64,000 bases of DNA from Edaphochlamys debaryana (Eukaryota; Chlorophyta; Chlorophyceae; Chlamydomonadales). The DNA is taken from NCBI GenBank assembly GCA_016858145.1, contig JAEHOE010000033.1:806001-870000 (forward strand), written 5' to 3'. Positions 39,635-49,457 of the stretch are shown here, one piece after another. Position 1 is the first letter of the stretch, and each line of letters starts with the position of its first letter. A program made the position numbers and the translations under genes. Below the pieces are notes generated by a model. It did no database searches and had not been told where the DNA came from. It saw nothing but the letters and a program-made list of their open reading frames with translations.

Positions 39635-41067
39635 GCCGACGTGGCCAGCGGCGTCATCGTGGCGGCGGCGCACGTGGGTGGCGGAGGTGCCGCCGCCGCC
39701 TACGTTCCGGTGTCGGTTGCTGACGTCAGCGCTGCCTCGTGGACACTCAACCCGCTGGCGGGTCCCTCGCTGAAGGGCTCGTGCTGAGCCGTGGCATGAG
39801 CCCAGTTGGGGGGGGGGCTTGGAGGGTGCTGGCGGTTAGGTCTGGCGGTTAGGTCTGCTGGGATGGAGAGAGGGGGCGACCGAAGAGCACCAGACTCGAA
39901 CGCTCTGCACCATGTACAGGGAATGCTCATGTTACTGCGGCTGATCAACACACACATGAAAGGGAGGGCTAAGCTGCATGCGATCTCTGAGCGGCCTGTG
40001 AGCGCACGCATTGGGGGGCTTGGGGCTTGACGGAGATTGTGCCATTATTGGGCTCATGTCACTGCCGCTGATATTCGCATATGATCGGCAGGACGGGTCT
40101 GCTGCATCGGGTTCTCCGTGCGGTCTGGGTGGGAGGCTGGAAGGAACCGGTACTTGCATGTGCAGGGCTCGGCTAGCGTGTTGGTGGCGGCGCCGCAGGG
40201 CGCGGCGGCGGAGGGCTTAGCGCCATTCCCCGTATCAGCGCAAGCATGCAGCGGTGTGGTGCATGGTGATGCGTGATTGACATGCCTGGTTGCTTGGGAC
40301 CTGCCTCTGCGGGTGCTGAATGCTGATTGCCGAAGGCGCCGCTAGACACGCGTTTCTGCTGAGGGAAGGGGGAAGGGTAGCTGTGGGACTGGGTGGGACT
40401 GACGGTGTGCGTAGCGAAGTGGCAACGGAGCACGGCAGGGAGCAAGGGGCGCTGGTGCTGTCAGGTGTGTGGTGCGTCGGCAACGGACCACCCTTTCTTA
40501 GCCGTGACCGCCAAGCCACGGCGTTCAGCTGCCGTGCATCCCTTTGGCGTCCCAGGCCTGGGGCAAAGGGCGCGGCTGAGGCTAGGGGTGGGGCTGGGGC
40601 TAGGGGTGCCGCCACACACGATTTGATGGAACGTGGATGGGGGGGCCCTGCGTCAGTTGGGCGAGACTCAGGACGGTCGACATGGCGCTTGGCTTGGCAT
40701 GCGGACATGTGATGTGGGCAATCTCTCGCCGCACCACCCGCGAAACCAGTGTATGTAACAACATGTAGCAAACCAGGTGCCTGGGGTATCACTTGCGACA
40801 GCTGGAGGCGAGGGGGCGACGCGACCCGCGCTCGACGCGACCGTTGCCGTGCGGGCCCTTGCCTCGAGTAGGTCGCCTAAAAGCCAGCGGATCTGCCTCC
40901 ACCGCATACCGCATTGACAATTGTCATCTACACATTGCACAGACACCCTCGGGGCGCTCGCTGCCCTCTGCCTCCGCTGAGCAAGTCGAGCATTGTGGCG
41001 ACCGAGCCGAGCCTGACCTTGCACGTATCCTCCCAAAACGTCCTCCTTCATTTGAAGCTCAGCGTCA
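39635..41067. other. Spacer between the two Ala-rich paralogues
   Basis: No coding pattern recognised. It should contain the 3' UTR of paralogue A (a TGTAA lies at 40754) and the promoter of paralogue B. The first exons of A and B are near-identical in layout but this spacer does not resemble the region upstream of A beyond the first bases. Confidence 0.45.
40754..40758 (+). terminator. Possible poly(A) signal TGTAA (paralogue A)
   Basis: TGTAA 1.1 kb after the stop of paralogue A and 310 bases before the start of paralogue B; position allows it but the UTR would be long. Confidence 0.35.
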
Positions 41068-44000
41068 ATGACCGCTAGCCGGCCCACCCTGCGGGTTTGG
41101 CCTCGCAGCGCCTTCGCTCATGGACGAGTCGACATGACCATCCTGGCCATCCTCCTGCTCGGTTTGGGCCTGCTAAGCGCCCAGGCCCTGGTCCAACCGC
41201 AAGGTGAGCTTTGAGCCGAATCATAGCCGCTGCTGTGCTCGCTCGCTTTGCGACAAGCGGGCGGGGCGGCCCCCAGCCATGGCCAGGTCACGTCGCACCA
41301 CAACCGTGCCGCCGCGCCCCACGTCCCACCCCCCAGGCCACCAGTCGATGGCCGAACAGGCCTCAAGCGGTGGCAATGCCGAGGCCCTAACCGCCTCCCG
41401 CCCCTCCGACGCCGCCCAAGGAGTTGCTGTGAAGGCAGACGCTGATACTGGTGAGGGCGAGTGAGGGCGTCGGGCTCATGCTTGAAGGCCTAGGGCCCAT
41501 ACGTTCTCTCGTGCCCTCACGCTTGAACCTAAGGCTCCAAGCCCGCTCATCCTCTATTGCTCTTGCGCGACCTTGTTCTACAGCCCGTGCCGAGCTATGG
41601 CAGGAGGCAATGGCGGACGCAGGGTTCAATGGCCGATACATGGATGAGGACGTGTACGACTTCTCGTACGATGCCAAAGCTGGCGATGCGTATCGGGATT
41701 TGTACAACGGTCCGTACGATGATGAGTCATACGATGACCTGTACAACAGTGTGCCCATCGGTGAGGAAGGGTTTGGTGGGTAGGGGCTGGTACCGTCGTG
41801 GGTCAAGGCACGGGGGCCCCCGCCCAAGGCGGATGAAGAGACATGTCAAGCGCAGTCTATTGCCGCTCGGCACGCAATGCCATTCACGCCCACACGTCCT
41901 TGGCAGCACCTCTCAGACCCACAGCCGCCCCCACACGCCCCCTCAACCCTCGCTGAGGCGCCTGAGCCCCGCCCCCCTCCTCTCGGCCCCACGCCCTGCC
42001 ACCCACAGATGCCGCCTTCGAGGCCGCTTCAACGGCCGCTTCCACGACGGCCCCAGCTGGCCCAAGCGCCGGCCTTGATGCCGCCGACCTCCTCGACGGC
42101 CTGCAGCTGCCTCGGGGCGACGACCTGGTCGCTGCGCCCCGCGCGGGGGACACAGCCCTGACTGCTGCCGCTGCCACTGGGGGTGAGTGACGGGGAGGGA
42201 GGAAGATGGAGCTAGCGGGTGATGCGTGAGGCGTGTGTGGCTTGCAGGAAGAGTACCAGTAAGCAGGCGTTGAAAGGCTGTCCCTCTGTTCCTTGCCTGC
42301 CGGGCCACCGGCCGCACCTTACCCCCTACACGCCTCAACGCCTACCCTACCCGCGCCCTCTGACCGCTCCAGATGACAACAGTGGCCTCTCCCGGTCGTT
42401 TGCCGAAGCTCTCATGCAGTCAATGGAGCAGCCCTTCCTGGACTACGACACTATTGCCGCCGCCGCCGCCGAGGCCGACGCCGAGGCGGCCCAGTCCGCC
42501 TTTCTGTCGTACCTGTCGGCCGATGACGAGGATGCCGCCGACGCCTACGCGGATGCGGCGACCGCGGAGCTGTCTGATCTGGCGGCGGCGGCTGATTACG
42601 ATTACTTCCGGCGCAGCCATGATGATGAGCTCAGGGCTGTCGTATTGGACGAGTTCCCTGAGGTGACGGCGGCCAACGCCATCATGGCGGCGCAGCAGGC
42701 CGCCGCCGCTGCTGCTGCGACTACTGCCGCCGCCGAGGCCGCGACCAGCCGGGCCGGCGGCGCGCTGCCGCTGCCGGTAGCCGCAACCCCTGCTGACGTC
42801 AGCGCTGCTGCTGGCGCCGCCAAGGGCACTGACGGCGCCAGCGTGTCCCGGCGGCGCCGAGCGCATGCGCAGGTGCAGCAGCCGCTCGAGCAGGATGCTT
42901 ACTACTACGACGATGAGGACGAGCATGTGATGCAAGATTACGAAACCTACTGGACGTACGACGAGTACGACAGGCCGATGCCGGTGCGGCGCCCGACCGC
43001 CGCCGCTGCTGCTGCTGCTTACGCCGCCGCCGCCGCCGCCGCCGAGGCCACCGCCGCTGAGGCCACCATCTTGCCCGCCGCCGCCGCCGGCGGCGATGAC
43101 CCCCTGGACGCCCTCGTGTTAAGGAGCTTTGGCAAGGGCGCCGCAGCCCTGCTTGAGCCTCAGCATCTGGCGGCCTTTCGGGACCTTCAGGCCCAGCGCA
43201 CCGACGCCTACGCGTGGCTCTGCGAGGCCCTCGTACGGCAGCTTCGCGCCATCTCGAGCAAGTACGACATGATCATGAGCGGACTGGACGAGCTGGACGA
43301 GGCGGATCGGGAGGCGGAGGACGCCGTGATCATCGCCGCCGGCATCGCCGACGCGATCCTGACTAACGAGATCCACTTCCCCGAGGACGTGAATCTCGAC
43401 TGGGTGGCCCTCCGCAAGCTGCCGTCAACCGCTGCCGTACACCGTACGGCATCTGGAGATGGCGCCGCGGCGGTCACGGAGATTGCCAACTTGGGTGACT
43501 ACGGCCCGGTGATCCTCGAGCCGGGAACCGCATCATCGTCAGCCCCTCAGGCCGCCGTACTGGATCTTGATGATGATGATTGGATGTACGACAACTACCT
43601 GGAGGAGGTGAGGGGGGGGCGGAGGGTGGGACATGGGATAGCAGGGCGCGAGCTTGGGGTCTGTGTTGCTTGGGGTGACTGTGGGAGCGGGGGTACCGAG
43701 CGACTTTCCGACCCCTCTCCCGGTCCTTCCGCAGCCGACCGTGTCCCGCCAAGAGCTTGCCGCCGACCTGCGGAGCCAAGACTCCGTCGCCGTCACCTCC
43801 GCCGACGTGGCTGCCACCGCCGCCGCCGCCGTCACGGCGGCAGGCCACGTGGCGGAGGCTGCCGCCGCCGCCGCCACTGCCGTCGCCGCCGCCACGCTGG
43901 CCCAGAGCGACCGGCTGATTCAGTCCAGGGCGGCCTTCCATACCGCCCTCGGCGCCTGGACCGCCGCCGCCGCCGCCACCCCTGCTGCCGCCGCCGCCGC

Positions 44001-44535
44001 CGCCGCCCCTGCCAGCTCCGTCGTCGCTGCCGTCAACGCAGCGGCGGCGGCCACCGAGGCGGCGGCGGTGGCTGACGCCGCCGCCGCCGCCGCGCTGCAG
44101 GCCAAGGCCGTCGCCGACGACGCCGTCACCGCAATGCGCGACGTCTCGCGCGCCGCCGCCGCCGCCGGCCTCCGCGCCGTCAGCGAGTCGACGCTGGCCC
44201 GCAGCGCCGTCGCCGCCGCCGAGGCCGCCGAGGGCCGCGCCGAAAGCGCCGCCATGTACGCCCTGGCGGCGGACGCCTCCGCCGACGCCGCCGGCAAGGC
44301 GGCGGAGCTGACGGCAGCCGCGGCGACGCTGCACTGGGCCACCGCCGCTGACGCTCCCGGCACTTCGACTGCAGACAAGGTCCGGGATCTGGCCCACAGC
44401 GCCGCCGTCGACGCTGACTCATCGGCTTGGTACCGCACCATTGCCTCTAGCATCTCCTTCCAACACACCACAGGGGTGGAGTCGTTGAGTCGGGAGGCGC
44501 TGCTGCACGCCGCCGGCGCCGTCGAGCGCGGCGAC

Positions 44536-44566
<31 letters not shown>

Positions 44567-45631
44567 CGGCTGAGGCCGCCGCCGCCGAGGCGACGTCCGC
44601 CACTCGCGCCGCCGCCGACGCCGCCAAGGAGGCCGTCCACGCCGCCCAGACCGCCGCGACGCTGGCCTCCGCCGCCGCCAGCTTCACCATCCAGCTCACC
44701 TCCGCCACCTCCGCCTCCGCCTCGACCTCCCCCTCCTCCGTCCTGCCTAGCTGGCTCCACCTGACGGCCTGGCGCCTGGACGCCGACGGAACCCTGCTGC
44801 CCATCCCCGACGTCACGGCCGTCAACGGCGGCGGCGGCGCCGCCAGGCAGATCGTCGCTCTTGTGCTCTTCGTGATGGGCGCAACACTCATGGGCGTCGC
44901 CGCGATCCTCGCCGGCTTTGCGCTGCTCGCTCGGCCGGTAAACGGATCCTCGGCGGACGCGGCGGGTGTCACTAGCATGAAGGCGAAAGGCGGCTGCCGC
45001 CGCCGTGGCGGCGGCAGCAGGGGCGAGCAGGGGGCTGGCATGCTGGCGGCGGCGTGGGCGTGGCTGTCGGGTGACGACGGCGGCTGCTCCCGCCGCCGCC
45101 GCCACCGCAGCGGCCCCGCCGCCAGCGACGCCGAGCAGCAGCTGCTGGATGAGTCAGACATCGAGGCGTCTGACTCAGAGGATGACGTCAGCGCCGCCCC
45201 CGACGCCACCGCCAAGCCCGCGCCCGCCGCCGCCGCCGCCAAGCTGACGGCAGCGCCTGCAGCAGCCATGGTCCTGACGCCGGCTCCGCAGCTGCCTGTG
45301 CTGCGGACCTACGCCCCTGCCTCCCCCGCCGCCAGCGCCGTCTCCTGGACTTCCGCCGCCGCCTCCCCTCACGGTCGCAGCCGCCGGGTCAGCTTCGCCG
45401 TCGGCGAGGGCGTGGCCCGCAGCGGCGGCAGCTTCGCCCACGCCACCGCCGCGCCGCACTCGCCCCTCATCGGCCCCGCCGCCGCCGCGGCGGCGGCGGC
45501 GGCAGCCCTGGCGGCGGGCCAGCTGAGCCGTGCCGACGGCATTGTCACCCGCAGCGGCGCCAGCTTCACCGCCGGCGACACCACGCCCCGCCGCCGCTCG
45601 CCCTGGCAGGCTCAGGATGACGCGTTCGCCG

Positions 45632-45681
<50 letters not shown>

Positions 45682-45762
45682 TCGGCTGTCACCGGGGTGC
45701 TCCGTGGCGACGCTGAGGGCTTCCTGCCGGCAGCGCGTTGGGGCAATGAGCACACGGTTTAA
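41068..45762 (+). CDS. Unrecognised Ala-rich, Asp/Tyr-rich single-pass membrane protein, paralogue B
   Basis: Exons: 41068-41203, 41337-41450, 41584-41760, 42009-42182, 42373-43607, 43735-45762; phases close, 1287 residues. The first exon has the same length (136 bases) and ending (LLSAQALVQPQ) as paralogue A. Shared blocks: VLDEFPEV (A: VLDDFPEV), SDRLIQSRAAFHTALGAW (A: ADRVVESRAALQDALKAW), a membrane helix at about 983-1006 (IVALVLFVMGATLMGVAAIL), AWAWLSGDDG (A: AWAWLSGDEG) and EQQLLDESDIEASDSEDD. The acidic Tyr clusters are YNGPYDDESYDDLYN and YYYDDEDEHVMQDYETYWTY. Unlike A, the cytosolic tail continues for over 200 residues after the acidic motif, Ala/Pro-rich with a basic patch RSRRVSF. 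The long open frame on the opposite strand (43920-45269) is a shadow of GCC/GCG codon runs. Function unknown; a wall-, flagellum- or endomembrane-associated surface protein is possible. Confidence 0.75.
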
Positions 45763-46280
45763 GGGCATCGACATTGTTGGTGGCGTACCGTTCGCGCACG
45801 ATGGGTGCAATGAGGTGCTGGGGATTGGGCGCTTGCATGGGTGATTAGCCTGCACTGCTTGCACTGCTACCATGCGCAAATATGTGCCTCAGAACAAACA
45901 GGGTTGCGGCGTGGGAAAATGCATTAGAAGGGCTCGGCTGGCTTGGAGAGGCGGCGTCGCAGGGCAGCAGCATGGTTCGGGTGTGTGTGGACCTCCCTGG
46001 CTAGCTGCTGGCTGAAGGCGCTGATTCGCCAAGGGTGTTTCGCCAAGCTGGGTAGCATTCATCACATTGATTGGAAGCGTTGGCCACTCGGAACTGCGAC
46101 TCTGCGAGGGGGGGACAGGAGCCGGGAGTGAGGGGGAGGTTGCAAAGGGCTGGGCCTGGTGCACGGGTGATTCAGATTGACTGAAGAGCATGGCCACAAG
46201 CATCCAAGGCTACAGTCGTGGACCACAAACATTGCGAGTACTAGTGCGGGGGGCAAGCAAGCAAAGACCACGTGGATGCC

Positions 46281-46285
46281 TTACA
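46281..46285 (-). terminator. Poly(A) signal TGTAA (ChaC gene)
   Basis: TTACA on the plus strand reads TGTAA on the ChaC strand, about 720 bases after its stop. Confidence 0.45.
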
Positions 46286-46440
46286 TGTGTCCATGCCATC
46301 GTCCTGTTGTACTGCCCGTACCGGCTGGGCGCCGGGAAGGTGCCCGCAGCGTGTGTGGGGCTTCCCCAAGCGCTGGCATCTGCTGGTCTTCTGCAGGAGT
46401 CGCACACACTCATCCACACGGACTCAACCCAGACTGGACA

Positions 46441-46445
46441 TGTAA
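46441..46445 (+). terminator. Poly(A) signal TGTAA (paralogue B)
   Basis: TGTAA about 680 bases after the stop of paralogue B; it lies beyond the opposing signal at 46281, so the two 3' UTRs would overlap by roughly 160 bases. Confidence 0.45.
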
Positions 46446-47001
46446 CATCACCTAAAACACCTTGACAGTGTCCGCGCGTGTCTGGCGTGCGGATTTGGCC
46501 ATTCGGCCGCCGGCGCGCTACCTCCCCACTCTTCCGCCCCCGAGTGCGTGTCCCAAACGCTCACCGCACACTCCCGGCAATCACTCCGATGTGCACGCAC
46601 ACTGCTCACATGAGGTAAGCAAACTGCTCACACGACCGTTGGCTGCACACTCCATACTCCACGTCACTCACGCGCAGGGATCGGGCCGGTGCCACTCTCC
46701 CCACCTCACTCATTCTCCCCACTCACTCACTCTCGCCTACCGGTTCAAGGCGCTCGCTCTTGCTTCCTGCACCGGCCACAGCATAACGGGGCTGCCATTA
46801 GCTCAACACATCTCTTGAAGCTTCTGGCCCGGTCCACTGCATTGCCTGCAGCGCCTCCACCTAAGGGTCCAGACTTAAGAACTCAAGGGACCCCACACGT
46901 CTTCGGATCATACGCACCAGCTCGCTGCACAATGGGTGCACGCGCGCGTTTAACTCACTGCTACAATCCAGACCGCCAGCTCCTCTGCGGCCCTCGGTGC
47001 C

Positions 47002-49048
47002 TCAGCCGCTGCGTCCGCTGCTTGCCGTCACCTCCACCGCCACACGGGCCCCCTCCACCCCGCCGCACTCCTGGGCCTCACAGTCCCCCACTGCTCCCGT
47101 CCCTGCTGCCGCTTCCTCCTGCACCGCCCCTGCATCCTCGGCTGCCGCCGCTGCTGCCGCCGCCGCCGCCGCCTGCCTTCGTTGGTGCCAGAGCCGGAAG
47201 TCCCGGTGGTGCTCCTCCTCCTCCCACTCGTCCTCCGCCGCCCCCTCTTCCCCATCACCACCGTCCCGTCGCCCCGCCCCTTCCCCGTCCTCTTCCCCCG
47301 ACCCACTGCCACTCGCCCCCTCCGACACCCCTGCCCCTGCCCCAACCGCCGCCGCCGCCGCCTCCCGCACCGCCAGCTCCGTTCGTACGAGCGCCTCCAG
47401 TTCGTACAGCTCCGGGTCGTCGGCGCCCATGGCACGCATGACGTCAGCCAGGCGGAACAGATAGTCGCAGTTGGGCCCGGAGGGGCCTGCATGGGAAACA
47501 GGGTGGGGTGGGGGCTCAGTGGGCAGTGGGCAAAGCGCAGGGGCGTCAAGCTGGAGCTGAGCCCGGCCTGGGGGTGGAGTGGGCGGTGGGCAGGGGCACT
47601 GATGGGGTCTCACAGGTTCCACAGCCGGGGCTGGGGCCAAGCTCTTTCTCTCCTCCCTCAGCCCGCCCCTTCCCAGGCGAGCCCTCTCCAAATACACAGG
47701 GCTCTGCCCCATGCACCCGACCGCGTGCCCGGGCCCCAGGGACCCACCCCTGCTGGTGGCGATCTGTACGGCGATCTGCTGCAGCGGCGCCGGGCCCAGG
47801 TAGTTGCGGTTGGACTCCTTGTTGGGGCTCGCAATGTACACGCGGGCCTGCCGTACGGCCACGGCGCCCGTGCTGTCGTACACGTCCACGCAGTGCCGCA
47901 CGTCGTACTCCTGCAGGGTGACGCGGCAACGGCCAGCGATTGTGATTGGGCCAGACGAAGCTCTTGTCGCTCCCCCCTTCGCCCATCCCGGCAGGTAGGT
48001 GCACGTCAGGTTACTGCCCACGCTCAGTTCCCGCCCCTAAAGTCCCCCCTACCCCCCGAGAGCTGAGTTGCTCCAAGGCTTGGGGTCCCCAGGGGTATAC
48101 CCGTTGCGGGGCGGCACCGCACCTTCTTCGGCCTCTCGAGACCAGCCAGCAGACCCCACCCGCCCCGACGGCGCCACCCAAATGGACCCTATACCGGGGG
48201 GAGCATCCGCGGCTGGCCGAGGAGGACCCATGCATCCCTGCGCTGCCCTCTCCGCACACCTCTGCTGTCCCCCAAGTACGACCAAGCGAATCCACACGGG
48301 GCGGCGGTGCCCGCCCTCTCTGCAGCCGCCCGCGCCATCCTTCACCAGGGCTGCATCGACCACGGGTGAAGCCCTCGGAGGCCGACACCCGGCCCTGATA
48401 GACCGTCACACCACCCCAGGGCCTCGCTTTCTGCTACTTTGGGTTCGCTTCACTCTTCGATAATTCCTAGGGTTGGCACCACCCCAGGCGCCCGGCCCGG
48501 CCCGGCCCGCACCTTCTCCCGCCACTCCAAGTAGGCCAGCGCCGCCGCCTGCTCCTCGGGGCTGCCCGCCAGTCGGAAGGCCGCGCCCCAGGTGGTGGCC
48601 CCTGGCTCCTCGGTCAGCGTCACGGTCCGGCCCGGCCGCCTGGGGGTGCCCCGGTGGTCGGTGGAGCCCTGGTGGTGCGGTGTGGGTGTGGGTTGGGCGG
48701 TGGGTTGGGGTTGTGGGGTGGGCGTGGTGTGAGGGGTGGGAAAGGCGGCAGCACCAGCTGCGACCGCAAGCCCTTGACGCCTCGGCTGCGTTTAAGCGGT
48801 GCGAGGTGACTTGAAGCCCGCAAGACAACACAGGGGTCGCTGCCGGCAGGGTCACGGCTCAGAGGCTAAACGGCCAGACCTTGGGCACTGACTCCCTCGG
48901 GGCTCACCTGCCAGAACACGCGCCGGAAGCCCCTTATGTAGCCCTCCACCCGGCGTTCGTAGTCGAACCCCGGCGTGTGCACCAGCGAGCCATAGCCAAA
49001 CACCCAGATGCCGTCGGGGTTGGGGGCCGACGTGCTGGCGTGGTCCAT
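47002..49048 (-). CDS. ChaC-type gamma-glutamylcyclotransferase with acidic C-terminal tail
   Basis: Glutathione-specific (or gamma-glutamyl amino acid) cyclotransferase releasing 5-oxoproline. Exons 5' to 3': 49048-48908, 48668-48513, 47910-47748, 47486-47002; phases close, 314 residues. Signs: substrate-loop [15 protein letters not shown] near 15-30, [25 protein letters not shown], catalytic Glu98 in YLEWREK, then [20 protein letters not shown] and [17 protein letters not shown]. About 110 residues after the core form an acidic then Ala-rich tail ([21 protein letters not shown]) not found in standard ChaC proteins. An in-frame ATG at 49186 would add 46 residues rich in Ala/Arg/Ser ([17 protein letters not shown]) resembling an organelle presequence; the start at 49048 is chosen because the family begins just before YGSL. 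The AlaAT gene diverges from it across 409 bases. Confidence 0.87.
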
Positions 49049-49457
49049 GCCAGCGGAGGATGGCGCCAAGCGAGCAACGTGCTGCTGGCGACGAGGGTGC
49101 GAGCGCGCGGCGACCGCAAAGTGTGCAGTCCCTAATCTACTAGACAGTATCGGGGCCGGCGTCGGGGCTAGGGCGTTGGTGCGCATGGCATGCCAGGCAG
49201 GCGCGGGCCCGTTAAACTGTAGTGACTTTGCTCTGTCAAAACGAATGAATGTGTATAGAGTCGTAAGGTACAGGCACGCGAGATCGAACTTGCTTTGAGA
49301 ACTGGCCCATGCCACCCTACTACGGTCAACTTCAAGCGCCCTAAATACAAGCTCATCCGCTGTATACCAGTCATAGTCTCCACAGTCAGTTGCCAGTCAG
49401 CTCCTCGCGTGCTTGCTCATACGCCTTGATAGGCGCTCCGCTTGCGCATAAGGAGAT
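49049..49457. promoter_or_regulatory. Divergent promoter region, ChaC (-) and alanine aminotransferase (+)
   Basis: Short shared upstream region. AT-richer spots (GTGTATAGAG near 49252 and CTAAATACAAG near 49340) are possible TATA-like elements but neither is decisive. If ChaC starts at 49186 the region shrinks to 271 bases. Confidence 0.5.

Larger units (their letters stand above)
45763..47001. other. Convergent intergenic region with two opposed poly(A) signals
   Basis: Holds the 3' UTRs of paralogue B (+) and ChaC (-). No coding pattern recognised; overlapping open frames near 46.2-46.8 kb lack signatures. Confidence 0.5.

Noticed and set aside
43920..45269. 449-codon open frame on the minus strand opposite paralogue B
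   Set aside because: It mirrors GCC/GCG alanine runs of the plus-strand gene, which read as Gly/Ala on the other strand; no start context, introns or domain.
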